64,000 bases of DNA from Eleusine coracana subsp. coracana (taxonomy: Eukaryota > Streptophyta > Magnoliopsida > Poales > Poaceae), in contig CM064424.1 of assembly GCA_032690845.1 (NCBI GenBank), positions 50,977,511 to 51,041,510 on the forward strand, written 5' to 3'. The notes beneath the pieces were generated by a model. It made no database searches. It worked only from the letters and a program-made list of their open reading frames with translations, and was not told the DNA's origin. Every line of letters begins with the position of its first letter. Position 1 is the stretch's first letter. This document shows, piece after piece, positions 22,988 through 34,384 of this stretch. Made by a program: the position numbers and the translations under genes.

Positions 22988-22995
22988 TATTTATA
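22988..22995 (-). promoter_or_regulatory. TATA box of the Athila LTR (left copy)
   Basis: Minus-strand TATAAATA followed by GAGGGGGAATT; the matching site in the right LTR is 39116-39123, the one that would drive the element. Confidence 0.65.
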
Positions 22996-23255
22996 GGTGG
23001 CGGGTAGTTCAAGGTGGAGGAGAGTCGGTGGGCAAAAATTCCCCCGCCGGGTGGCATGCACCGCCGGGCGGCCACTGGATTTGGTCAGTTTCCAACCGAC
23101 TTTCTTTGGATGGCTCAGATATTGTCCCGATGGCGGTTACTTGGTCGGTTTCCACCGCAATCTCCGTTTTGGGGTTGGTAGAAGTTGTGGGCCTCATGGG
23201 CTGGCAACCCTGGGTGGCCAACCCAGGCCGGGCGGCGGCCCATCTTTGGTGCCGA

Positions 23256-23271
23256 CCCCCCCCCCCCCCCC
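23256..23271 (+). repeat. Homopolymer C run in the left Athila LTR
   Basis: Sixteen C in a row. The same site in the right LTR has about 25 C (39418-39442), so the tract has changed length since insertion or is uncertain in the assembly. Confidence 0.85.
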
Positions 23272-23444
23272 GGGTCACGTCTTGACTTGTCCATGTTGTG
23301 CCACGTGAATTCCTCCTTTATTTGTCCACTTTTTACCCTCCTTAGTCCGGAAACAGAAAACGGCTTCATTTTGGAGTGTTTTGTAGGGTCGGCTGGGTCG
23401 GATGGTTAGTCTCATGACGACTCTGTTTTGACCCGCTGGTGGCT

Positions 23445-23620
23445 GATTTCAGCCTGATATGACCCTGTCGGCTGGGTTCGGATTTCAGCCATCACGACCC
23501 TGTCGGGCCCTGATTTCAGCCTCATATGACCCTGTCGGCTGGGTTCAGATTTCAGCCATCACGACCCTGCCGGGCCCTGATTTCAGCCTCATATGACCCT
23601 GTCGGCCTGCTGTTTTAAAG
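23445..23620 (+). repeat. 67-bp tandem repeat in the Athila LTR
   Basis: GATTTCAGCC starts at 23445, 23512 and 23579 (period 67), with a half-unit GATTTCAGCCATCACGACCC at 23481 and 23548. The related array in the right LTR is at about 39616-39790. Units alternate between CTCATATGACCCTGTCGGC and CATCACGACCCTG, so the 67-mer is itself a dimer. Confidence 0.8.
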
Positions 23621-23809
23621 CAGAATCGGCCGACGGGGTGTTTCTTCATGTTTTTACATGATTTTTGCCCTTTTTACCCTACAAACACATATTTCACCAA
23701 AACTCGTGGAACTTTATTAGTTTTAAATAAATATTCATGAAACTTTGGTCTTTACCTTGTATTTCCCAACCGGTTGGTGGCCAATATTGGGTTTTAAGGG
23801 CCGCCAACA

Positions 23810-23820
23810 CCTCTCCAAGC
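23810..23820 (-). promoter_or_regulatory. Polypurine tract of the Athila-like element
   Basis: Minus-strand GCTTGGAGAGG abuts the left LTR. It fixes the minus orientation of the element. Confidence 0.8.
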
Positions 23821-25438
23821 TTAAACCTTTGCTTGTCCTGAGCAAATTAAAACTTGGAAGTGATGGATCAGGAGTTGCTTCAATATTAGAGCCCTGCAAG
23901 GATCAAGTGCACAAACACATACTCTTACAACATAGGGGTAATAGTATACCAGCACAAATTGATCACTAAGTCTTTGTCATTGCAAGTGGGGCTCTTAGGC
24001 ATTTTATAACCTTGTCATGAGCGTTTGGAACTCAGAACAACTAGTTTAGATTTTTGTCACTCAACCTCCTACATGATCATGAGTCCAAAGTTTTTGAAAT
24101 GCTGCATAAGATTGAAAATTTTCCCTCTTGGTGCAATTTTTCACTATGACTCTCATCTTTCAAAAAGTGTATTTCCTCACCAAGTGCTCATCATACTCTA
24201 TGAAATTTGGCTTTATATGTGGAGCTTGGTAGGATGGCACATCTAATATGCATATTTTGTTAAGTTAAGAGATGGTCCTAGCGAAAAGATTTTGCACTTT
24301 CTCATTCCAACCATTTGGAAATAATGTCCAGGGGAGAGGGAGAGAATGGACTCACACGAAGGAGTGGAATAGCAAAAATCTTTAACAAAGATTAGATTTT
24401 TGTGCTAGAGAGAAAGGATGGTCCTTTATTTTGCTCAAAGAATGAACCTTGAAACTTGACATTTGTACATCTATGAGAGCTGAAAATTTTTCTATTTTTT
24501 TTTCTTCTTTTTATTTCTTTCTTTTCAGCTCTCATAGTATAGGGAAGCTAGTTCAATGGTTCAAATATTTTTACAAACTTTTCTGAGCATTTATTTTGGG
24601 AGGACCAAAATCTTTCTTGTAGGTTCAAGGTTTTCGCAAAGGAGAGATTTTTGGCTAACATGCTTGGTGAAGTGGACGCTTGAATCCAATGTGGAAACCG
24701 CGTAAATAAGTATGATTGTTTGAGGACTCAAAGATAACACGAAGGAAAATGGTTGGCTTTGAAAGTGCAAGTCCCTCATAAGGATCAAATCCTAACCAAA
24801 TTCAATGCATACATGGATGGCATACAAGTAGGTTCACAATTAATATCTGGCCTTGGTAGGAATTTTTTCTATCTTAGGGAAGAACTAAACCAAGTAGGAG
24901 GTTTTATTGCAGCATGGTTTTGAAAGAATTCATTGGACTCTAATAATGAGGAGATCATAGACTCATCAAAACATGCTATATCACGAATTCCAACAACTAG
25001 ACTTGATGTTTATTAGCCATTTTGCTCCCACTAAAACATAGAGAGACTAGCGTTATCATCATGCTGGTCTACCATTACCCACCAAAATGAAGAGTAGAGG
25101 TTGTGTACTTGAGACTCACAGGGAGCTAACAGAGCTAACTATTCATCATTTCCATAGGCAAGGTAGAGACCAAGTTCTCAATTTTATTTGGAAAGGGAAA
25201 TCTTTTTGTTCTTTTTAGTTTTGCAAATTTTTATGGTTTTCCTTGAAAGTGAAAATATTTTTGGGTTTTCTTAAACTTTATCAAAACTGAAAATCTTTTT
25301 GGATTTTTTTTATAATATATAAAAGGAAATAAAACAACTTAAAAAAATAGGAAGAGAGGGTAGGACAATTGGCGTACCTTGCTTCATGTACCTCCCCAAG
25401 CTTAGGTCTTTGCAAGACTTAAGCTTGGGTGACATTCA
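23821..25438 (-). other. Athila 3' noncoding region
   Basis: AT-rich DNA with no recognisable gene. It holds a perfect 16-bp inverted repeat (24471-24486 and 24522-24537) around a loop that is pure purine but for three T on the element's sense strand. It also holds a near-perfect inverted repeat (25395-25410 and 25414-25429) whose outer part, with the bases beyond it, reads AAGCTTGGGGAGG on the minus strand, a near copy of the polypurine tract. Between 25190 and 25360 it is very T-rich. Confidence 0.6.
24471..24537. repeat. Perfect 16-bp hairpin with purine/pyrimidine-skewed loop
   Basis: CTATGAGAGCTGAAAA and TTTTCAGCTCTCATAG flank 35 bases made of T and C with a few A. On the element's sense (minus) strand the loop is almost all A and G. 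Confidence 0.85.
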
Positions 25439-26824
25439 CTATGGCGGTTTATAGTCGATGTTGAAGTGGCCGAACAGTTGATCCATCATGGAGAGGTTTG
25501 TCTGAAGTTGTTCCGATGTTTGTTGCTGCCATTCTTGCCTATCCGTTATGGCTGCTTGTATTTCTTGGGTTCGTATGTTGGTGTCATAAGCGTTTGCAGC
25601 CAAGTATTGCATGTCACCTTCCAACTTCGGAAAGTTGTATGATGTGAATCGGGCAGAACGTGAAGTTCCTATGCCTTCATGGGGTTGATAGTAACTTCCC
25701 ATCCCATAAGGATTGGATGGTTCAAACTCTTCATGGGATGAGCTAGTGTAGTGTGTTGACGAGCTAGTAAATTCAGGTTACTGTGGTTGCCCCCAATGGT
25801 ATTGAGAGCTTCCCAAAGCACCCGTTCGAGGAGCTCTTGCTCGTGGTCTATCCTCTGAAACACTATGTCGTGCATGCTACATGGGAGCTTGCCAATTATA
25901 CAGAAAGTTCTTTTTACCAATGATGGTGAGCTCGGGGTTAGGCAATTCTAACTCTGCATCTTACGCCGGATAAAGCATGTAGAACCTATTGTTCTCTTCC
26001 TTCAAAAGGTGGGCTTGCCAAAAGTGATCTTTCCCTAGCAAAGAAGCACTAGGGAGACGATCTGTTCTAGCTTTATGGAGCGCGCCAACCTTTCTAGCAA
26101 TTCTAGTGACAAAAGGTGTGAAAGTGATAGGTCCATGTTGCTTGAATGCTAGGGTCAGGTAATGGTTGATGAAAAAGAAAGTGGGGTTTGTTTTAATTTT
26201 CTTTATCACAACATAAAGATAGGCCTTGTCCAAACTATTCACTGAACGTACATCACCCCAAGGGGTGAGGTAGTGAGTGATGAAACGGTGAATTATACGG
26301 AGCGAAGGGTTATGAATGTCGCTAGTGCGCTCCTACCCCATGACGGGACTTCCTATGTTGGCCCATAGTCCTTGAGGGGTGAAACCTTTAAGTTTATTAA
26401 TGTCTATAGTGGCCTTACGGTCAAAACCAAGGTAGGTACTAATTTGTTTTAAAGACCGTTCATAGGTTTCACCAAAAAGACGGAATGTGTAAAGAGTGCC
26501 TAATTTGTCTGATGGAGTGGTGAGGACTTTTAAGGTGCAAAGGAATTCAATGGTAAGCCATTTGGAACCATAATCATCGAGGTGGTAGAAATCATACCAT
26601 CTGGCCATGTTGAGTGCGTACTCAAAATCGGCAAAGACGCCGATTTGCTTGAGGAAGTTGTGGTCGAACTTGCGCACGGATGTGAACTCCGGGTCCCGAA
26701 TGGCGGTGAACTTGCTTCGCTCGTCGTAATCATTGAACACCATATTTTCTTCACTCTCCATGAACTTGTCAAACTCTTCATTTTGCACACTTTGCTCCGT
26801 TGGAGCTTCAGATATGGACATTGA
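25439..26824 (-). pseudogene. Athila third ORF (ATHILA ORF-1 family / env-like position), broken
   Basis: On the minus strand a 162-residue frame starts at 26821 (MSISEAPTEQSVQNEEFDKF) with DHNFLKQIGVFADFEYALNM and YGSKWLTIEFLCTLKV. It continues after a stop as INHYLTLAFKQHGPITFTPF and RNNRFYMLYPA-like segments, then in other frames to a Q-rich end near 25439 (EIQAAITDRQEWQQQTSEQL). Plant Athila elements carry such a protein; its role is unknown. I see no clear signal peptide or membrane segment, so 'env-like' refers to position only. At least two stops and frame changes are present. Confidence 0.65.
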
Positions 26825-27647
26825 ATCCGAGATAACTCAGAGTATGCCCATGTGAAGCTCTGGAGTGCTCTTCTTCCGAACGCTCACTTGGTGTGCGCCT
26901 CCCACGGCTTGAGCTGCTGCTGCTGCTGAACTTGGTGTAGATGCCTCTCCAAATATTTGCCATTCCTGCAAAAGGGTTACTTGGACACAATACCCAAAGG
27001 ACAATGTGATGATAATGGTAAGTGGTTAGTCGTTCGGTTAGTAGTCCAAGTGTTAGTCGTTCGAACATGTGAGGGTGACAATAAATTCTCTCTAGTTGGT
27101 TTTAGTGCAGCACACTTTTATTGCTAAGTACAAAGTGCACTAACTAGTTGAGTGAGAAAAGAAGTGCAAAGAGAGAGAGTTTGTGAGGGAGAGACGAAGT
27201 TTTCAGCCGAATGCTTTGGGTGGAGAAGCAAAGGAGAGTGTGCCCTCTATTTATAAGCTCAAGAGGAGCATTGGGGGAGAACTTTTTATGCCAGGCGGCA
27301 GGACACGCCGGGCAGCAGCCCATGTCAGCCGGCAGGTCATTTTCCTCCATTTGCTCAATTATTGCTCTAGTGGTGATGGGAGAAGGCTAGGTCCAAGTGC
27401 CATGTGATCCACTTGCTCAATTTGTCCAGAAATTTGCTAAGAGTGTAGGGAGCAAGGATAGATTGATGGGATGGCCAAAGTTGTTTGTTTTCAATGAGTG
27501 AGTTGCCACTCATGAAGCCTAGGTAAGTAGGTTGGCAGGTGAGTGTGAGTGGTGAAAGAGTGAGGTGACACGTGTGGCTCTCATTCATTCACTTTCACTC
27601 ATGGTGGGGCTTTAGATGAGTATTTCTTTCTTCAAGGTAAGGCTGGC
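26825..27647 (-). promoter_or_regulatory. Region upstream of the Athila third ORF with an LTR-like TATA module
   Basis: A minus-strand TATAAATA at 27248-27255 is followed by GAGGGCACA, the same context as the LTR TATA box (TATAAATAGAGGGGG). On the upstream side (27285-27335) GCCGGGCGGC-like words recur, as they do at the same distance in the LTRs. The sequence between TATA and ORF contains an open frame (27068-26808) with a serine run. The module may be an internal promoter for the third ORF or a remnant of another LTR. Confidence 0.45.
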
Positions 27648-28569
27648 TGATGAGGACATCACTCCTAAGGATACATGCAACACTCCTCCAATTTTGGACT
27701 TGCAAGGTCCAATGACTAGAGCTCGTGCACGACGACTAAATTTAGAGGTGAGCTCGTTCCTACATTCTTCATTATATGTCACTTTTGAGAATGGTTTGCT
27801 ACCTAATGATTATATTGTAATTAGGAACAATGGAGAGGACCAGGAGATGATGTGAGAAGGACTTGGAGACGTGGAGGACCAGCAAGGACGTGGAAGCCAA
27901 GGTGGAGGGCCAACCAAAACCGACTTCGAGTCTGTTTTGGGGCTCTGTACCAGTCTGTACTAAAACGAATGCCCAAGACGCATACGGACTCGGATTTGGA
28001 CGTTCTACATATGCACGGAAATATAACAAGAAGACCTTTCCAATGCCGCTGGTCTCATATCAAAATTCATCTGGAGTCATCGGGAATCGTCGAAACAAGA
28101 GAGGGTCCAGAATCTGTTTCGGTACTGTGTCGCCTGTTTTTGGCCTTTGGGCTTTGTATCTAGTTGAGCCCAATTAGGGGTGCGTCCAGAGGGTCTTGCA
28201 CGACCCTAGGGTCTTCATATACAGCCGCCACTGCACCATTAAGGTTTGGGTTTTGCTTAGATTATTATGTTCATAACAGTTTCGACGTCATCACGGTTTG
28301 TGAGACCCCAACTTCGTGAGATTCATAATACATCTGCAATTGTGTTGCCTTCTTCTTTGTTCTTGCTTGTGTTCTTGATTCGCAGGCAGGGATTAGCCTT
28401 CTCGGTGAGGTCAATCGTTTTAGGACGGTTGATAACCAGAGGAGACGTCATGCTGCGATTGCGGGGTTTAGAACGTGCTGTTCTGAAGCCGGATCGATTT
28501 GTGTGTCGCCTCCGACCAAATCAACGTATCCAGAACCTTTCGGAAGATCGGGAACCCTTGTCCGTATCA
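27648..28569 (+). repeat. 5' LTR (922 bp) of the + strand CRM-like element
   Basis: TGATGAGGACATC to GTCCGTATCA. It has exactly the same length as the LTR at 57760-58681. It contains the 5' copy of the codons that, in the 3' LTR, encode the C-terminal chromodomain region of pol; a TGA near 27851 breaks that frame here. Confidence 0.9.
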
Positions 28570-28571
28570 AG

Positions 28572-28584
28572 TGGTAATTAGAGC
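28572..28584 (+). promoter_or_regulatory. Primer-binding site, degenerate
   Basis: TGGTAATTAGAGC two bases after the LTR is a damaged form of the initiator tRNA-Met complement TGGTATCAGAGC. Confidence 0.65.
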
Positions 28585-29802
28585 TTCAGGTGCACCGTCA
28601 GGTTCATACTACCCTTAGTTAATTTTGTTTTGTGTTCATCCTATCGTCCACAGAAAAGCCCAAAAATTTTTTTTTCCCTCCACGCATAACCACGTGTTTA
28701 GCCTTTGCATATTTCAATTTTAGAGTCTATAGTGTTGAGTTTGTGCCCTAGTTCTTGTTTAGTCGCTGGTTTAGTTTGTGTTTTTATCATCAGTAGTGTT
28801 TCCCTTGCAACCCTAGCCGCCATCCCCTTCACCATCCTCTGCTTTGTTGGCTTTTTGTGCTAGGGGTGATTGATCAACACACCTAGCCTAGTCCCACCCT
28901 AATCCCACCCTGAACACACCATCAACACCCCGGACCAATTCTCATAATTTCCACTTTCCGCTGCATCGACGCCGCCAAAAAAATCTTACCCGATTCCAAA
29001 CTCGACCCCTAACCGACTCGGGTTTCTGGAAAACCGACTCCGACCCCCCTTCGGTAAAACGGACATAACTTTTCGCTCGGTTGTCCATTTTGGCTGAAAT
29101 TTTAACAGGAGATTCTTGACTCAAAGTTGAGCATACCCACACTCGGTCACACTCTGTGTGCCCTCGTCAAAAAATTCAAAAAAAATCGGGAAGATAAAGA
29201 AAAAATTGATTTAAGTTTAAACCCGATGTTTTCTGCAACTTCAAGATTTTCTGTAGGCCACATGCTACCTCTGTTTGAGCTGAAATTTTTCGTGGATTCT
29301 CCTCCATTGTTAGTGAGCTGGAGAAAAATATCAAAAAAATAAAATCAAAAAAATAAATTTGTGATTTCTACTAGTGCTACATCTAGCCCCCTGAAATTTC
29401 TGGATTTGGCTGTTTTGCACTTAGCCCCCTGTTATCGCCTGTTGTGCCTTTGTCTCCTTGTTTCTACTTTGCTATCACTACTGTTCTAGGAAATACTTAG
29501 ACCAGCAACTAGGGACAAGTTACTTGGGCACTTATTCAGCTTTACTATCTGTTTTTTATTTGTGTGCCACTCACATATATATATTTGGCCTTCCTAGCTC
29601 TACATATTTCTTCTGGACAGCATACAGGTTATTTTGTGACCCTTGCAATCGTGGAACACATCTCTTTGTATCCTTTGCTTTGCTTTTCAGAACATTGTAA
29701 GAGCTTTGTAAGGAGTTTTCCTTTTGTTGTGTTGAGAGGCACCACTGCTTAGCTGTTTTATAGGGATAACCTTCACTGTTTGTTTCCTGTTTTGGTGTTT
29801 GT
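28585..29802 (+). other. CRM 5' leader
   Basis: About 1.2 kb with no gene. T-rich stretches and oligo-A runs lie near 28660 and 29160-29220. The same leader, reverse-complemented, fills 63361-64000. Long leaders between primer-binding site and gag are usual in this group. Confidence 0.7.
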
Positions 29803-30640
29803 GATGGTAGGAAGTGACGACGGAGAGATGGCTTCACCCTCACAATTTGCTGAGTGCGTGAGCCAAGAGCAGCTCCAGAAGGCTTTGCAGGCTGCTCAGA
29901 GTGATTTGGCAGAGACGATCACCAGAGCCGTTACTGATGCGGTCAGCAAGCTTCACATTGGAGAAAGCATCGAGCGGTTAGAGAAGCGGGTCTCTAAGTT
30001 AACCGATCAGGTTGTTGCGTTGGAGACCGCTCCTAAAACCAATAATACGAACCCCTTATTTTTATAGAGAGATTCGTAATAAATTGCAACGTTTAGACCA
30101 AGGAGATAAAACTGCTCAGGAGTATTTTAGTGAGCTTTAGAAGGGTTTGATTCGTTGTGCTGTAGTTGAAAAAGTAGAGGATCAGATTTGTCGCTTTTAT
30201 TCTGGTTTAAGAAAAGAAATTCAGGACATCCTTGATTATAAAGAATATTATACCCTCACCCAGTGTTTCCAGTATGCTATGCTTGCAGAGAAAGAATCAT
30301 AGGGACTTTTCCAGGCTTTTGAGGAGTACAGCAAGTCAAGGAACTCCTACCCCCCACGCTCGACGGGGACTTCGGGGCTGCCCAGGCCATCTTTCTGATC
30401 GCCTCCACCAGCAGCTACCAAGGGAACCAGTGTTGTTTCTGCAGCCCCAAGATCAGCCCCTGCACCTTCTATGTGCTCAGGTAAACTTTCTGTGCAGGTA
30501 CCAGCTAGTAGTGCCTCCTCTGTTGCTTCGACAGGGCGCACTACAGGGATTCAGTGCCACCGCTGCCATGGACTTGGTCATGTGCAGAAAGATTGTCCAA
30601 GTAGGCGGGCATATGTGGTGACAGACGATGACGGTTACAT
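29803..30640 (+). pseudogene. CRM gag with internal deletion
   Basis: ATG at 29803, then MASPSQFAECVSQEQLQKAL and a helical segment SIERLEKRVSKLTDQVVALE. At 30055 the frame jumps to CCTTATTTTTATAGAGAG, which in the sister copy lies about 400 bp further on (62713), so roughly 130 codons of the capsid region are gone. Three stops follow (near 30138, 30299 and 30397), at codons that read CGG, CAG and CGG in the sister copy. The CCHC knuckle CHRCHGLGHVQKDC (30555-30597) is intact. Confidence 0.82.
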
Positions 30641-33600
30641 GAGCACCTCCGATGTGGAAGATGAGGAGGAGGACATCGCTGCCACCGTCAGTGACCTCGT
30701 CCTTGGAGGCGGAGACACCACAGGATACATGAACATTATTGTTCAACGTGTCCTTAGCACACAAGTTCATCAGCCCGAGACGATGCAGCGCTACAACTTG
30801 TTCCAGATTTTCTTCGTCATCAAGAACCGCCGAGCACGTGTCATCATTGATGGAGGGAGCTGTAATAACTTGGTGAGTTCTGATGTGGTCAACAAGCTTG
30901 CTTTGACCACACGTCCACATCCACATCCGTACTACATTCAGTGGTTAAACGACTCTGGCAAAGCTAAGGTAATACAAACTTGTAGAGTTCCTTTTTCCAT
31001 TGGTTCTTATGTGGATTCTGTTGATTGTGATGTCGTACCCATGCAAGCATGTTCACTTTTATTGGGTAGACCTTGGGAATTTGATAATGATGCTGTACAC
31101 CATGGTAGAAGTAATAAGTACACTTTTATGCATAAAGGAACTAAAATTACTTTGTTACCAATGACCCCCGCTGAAATTATACAAGCTGATTTAGAAAGAG
31201 CTGCTAGTTTGAAAAATAAAGGTCCTGAAATTCAACAACCTGTTAATTCTAATTCTACACCTAGTAATGTTAATGATTCTTCAAGTTCTAAGGGTGCTGG
31301 AATTAAATTACAAGGTCGTTCATGTCTTGCAACAAAATCTGAGCTTGCTGAAATTTCTGATAATGATGATATTTGCTATGCTTTGATATGCAAAGAAGCT
31401 TTGTTTTCGCTTGATGATATTGCTTCTAGTGTTGTGTCTCCTGCTGTCACTAACCTTTTGCAGGAGTATGAGGATGTTTTTCCAGCTGAGATACCCCCGG
31501 GATTGCCACCTTTGAGAGGGATTGAGCATCAAATTGATTTGATTCCGAATGCTACTTTGCCAAACCGTGGTGCTTATAGGACCAACCCTGAGGAGACTAA
31601 GGAGATACAACGACAAGTTCAAGACCTTTTGGATCGTGGGTATGTTCATCAATCACTTAGTCCTTGTGCTGTTCCTGTACTTTTAGTTCCTAAGAAAGAT
31701 GGTACTTGGCGTATGTGTGTAGATTGTAGAGCCATTAATAATATTACTATTAGGTATCGTCATCCTATTCCTAGGCTAGATGACATGCTTGATGAGTTAT
31801 GTGGTACTATAATTTTCACTAAAATTGATTTGCGTAGTGGCTACCATCAAATTAGAATGAAACTTGGAGACGAATGGAAAACAGCTTTCAAAACCAAATT
31901 TGGATAATATGAGTGGTTAGTAATGCCTTTTGGGTTAACTAATGCACCTAGTACTTTCATGCGCTTGATGAATGAGGTTTTAAGAGCTTTCATTGGCAAA
32001 TTTGTGGTAGTTTACTTTGATGATATCTTGATTTATAGCAAATCTATAGATGAACATATGAATCATTTGCGTGCTGTTTTTGATGCTTTACGAGATGCAT
32101 GTTTATTTGGTAACCTTGAGAAGTGCATCTTTTGTACGGATCGAGTCTCTTTTCTTGGCTATGTTGTGACTCCACAGGGAATTGAGGTGGATGAGGTGAA
32201 GATTAAAGCCATAAAGAGCTGGCCTGTACCAAAAACTATCACACAGGTGAGGAGTTTTCTTGGTCTTGCAGGTTTCTACCGCCGCTTTGTCAAAGATTTC
32301 AGCACCATTGCTGCACCTTTGCATGAGTTGACAAAGAAGGGCATTGATTTCCATTGGGGTAAGGTACATCATGAGTCTTTTGATGCTTTGAAGGATAAAC
32401 TTACACATGCACCATTGCTGCAATTACCTAATTTTGATAAGATTTTTGGGCTTGAATGTGATGCTAGTGGTATAGGCATTGGTGGTGTTTTGATGCAAGA
32501 TAGTAAACCTATTGCATACTTTAGTGAGAAAATTACTGGGCCTGTTTTGAATTACTCCACGTATGATAAGGAATTGTATGCACTTGTACGTTGTTTAGAG
32601 ACGTGGCATCATTATTTGTTGCCCAAAGAATTTGTTATTCATTCTGATCATGAATCACTTAAGTATATTCGTTCTCAATGTAATTTGAATCGTAGACATG
32701 CTAAATAGATTGAATTTATTGAGTCTTTTCCTTACATTATTAAACATAAGAAAGGGAAGGATAATGTGATCGCTGATGCTTTATCTAGGCGCTATACTTA
32801 TTGTCTCAACTTGATTGTAGAATTTTTAGACTTGAGGCAATTAAAGAACAATATGCTGCTGATGTTGATTTTAAGGATGTATTGCTGCATTGTAAAGAAG
32901 GTCGTGCATGGAATAAATTTGTGTTGAATGATGGATTCTTGTTTAGAGCTAACCGCCTATGCATTCCAGTTGGTTCCGTTCGTCTTTTGTTGTTATAGGA
33001 GGCGCATGGAGGTGGATTGATGGGTCATTTTGGTGCCAAGAAGACGGAGGATATTTTGGCCACACACTTCTTTTGGCCAAGGATGAGGAAAGATGTTCAG
33101 CGCTTTGTTGCTCGCTGCACTACATGTCAAAAAGCTAAGTCTCGCTTGAATCCACATGGTTTATACATGCCACTTCCTGTTCCTTCTATTCCTTGGGCGA
33201 ATATTTCTATGGACTTTGTTTTAGGACTGCCTAGGACTAAGAGGGCGAGTGATAGTATTTTTGTTGTTGTGGATAGATTTTCTAAGATGGCACACTTTAT
33301 ACCATGTCAAAAGACTGATGATGCTAGTTATATTGCTGATCTCTTTTACAAAGAAATTGTTCGTTTGCATGGTATGCCTTCTACTATTGTTTCAGATCGT
33401 GATGCAAAATTCTTGAGTCACTTTTGGCGCACGCTTTGGAATAAGTTGGGTACAAAGTTGTTGTTTTCTACAACTTATCACCCACAAACTGATGGACAAA
33501 CTGAGGTGGTGAACCACACTTTGGGTACTATGTTGAGAGCTATTTTGAAGAAAAATTTGAAGCAATGGGAAGAATGTTTGCCTCATGTTGAGTTTGCATA

Positions 33601-34384
33601 TAATCGGGCAACACATTCTATTACCAAGGTAAGTCCTTTCAAAGTAGTGTATGGTTTTGATCCCCGTACTCCACTTGATATACTTCCTCTACCTATTCAT
33701 GAGAGAGTTCATGTTGATGCTAAGGAATGTGCTGAATTTATTTTAAAAATGCATGAGACCACTAGACTTAGCATTGAAAAGATGAATGACAAGTATAAAA
33801 TTGCTTGTAGTAAAGGTAGAAAAGAAGTAAAACTTGATGTAGGAGATTTAGTATGGTTACACTTGAGAAAAGATAGATTTCCAGATTTGAGAAAGTCTAA
33901 ATTAATGCCTAGAGCTGATGGTCCCTTCAAAATAATTGAGAAGATTAATGATAATGCATACAAATTTGAGTTGCCTTCCGAGTTCGGGATTAGTCCTACT
34001 TTTGACATTCCAGATTTGAAACCATACTTGGGAGAAGAGAATGAGCTTGAGTCGAGGACGACTCCACTTCAAGAGGGGGAGGATGATGAGGATACATGCA
34101 ACACTCCTCCAATTTTGGACTTGCAAGGTCCAATGACTAGAGCTCGTGCACGACGACTAAATTTAGAGGTGAGCTCGTTCCTACATTCTTCATTATATGT
34201 CACTTTTGAGAATGGTTTGCTATCTAATGATTATATTGTAATTAGGAACCATGGAGAGGACCAGGAGATGATGGGAGAAGGACTTGGAGACGTGGAGGAC
34301 CAGCAAGGACGTGGATGCCAAGGTGGAGGCCCAACCAAAACCGACTTCGAGTCTGTTTCGGGGCTCAGGACCAGTCTGCACTAA
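30641..34384 (+). pseudogene. CRM protease, RT, RNase H, integrase and LTR-overlapping C-terminus, broken
   Basis: Protease motif VIIDGGSCNNLVSSD near 30842; VPMQACSLLLGRPWEFDND follows. RT: LLVPKKDGTWRMCVDCRAIN and VVYFDDILIYS near 32010. RNase H: DASGIGIGGVLMQDSKP. Integrase: zinc residues and CTTCQKAKS, core ISMDFVLGLP, VSDRDAKF and TDGQTEVVN, D-D-E intact. Stops at about 31906 (TAA), 32708 (TAG) and 32998 (TAG) plus a frameshift near 32800 split the frame. The C-terminus (QEGEDDED, PMTRARARRLNLEVSSFL) reads into the 3' LTR, where 15 bases (five codons) are missing compared with the sister copy. Stop at 34382-34384. Confidence 0.88.
34071..34083 (+). promoter_or_regulatory. Polypurine tract of the + CRM element, inside the coding frame
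   Basis: AAGAGGGGGAGGA abuts the 3' LTR and at the same time encodes the acidic QEGED stretch of integrase. Confidence 0.85.

Larger units (their letters stand above)
21880..23809 (-). repeat. 3' LTR (left copy, 1930 bp) of the Athila-like element
   Basis: Bounded by TGTTGGCATTTC and GGCCGCCAACA. It carries a minus-strand TATA box (22988-22995), a run of 16 C at 23256-23271 and a 67-bp repeat at 23445-23620. It is highly similar to the right LTR. Its inner border abuts the polypurine tract, which makes it the 3' LTR on the minus strand. Confidence 0.88.

Noticed and set aside
25439..26824. Viral envelope protein
   Set aside because: No signal peptide, transmembrane segment or cysteine pattern seen; blocks fit the ATHILA ORF-1 family instead.
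27852..28177. Open frames of about 100 codons in the CRM 5' LTR
   Set aside because: They are out of phase with the conserved pol tail or follow its stop, lie in LTR DNA, and recur at 34284-34590 only because the LTRs are homologous.
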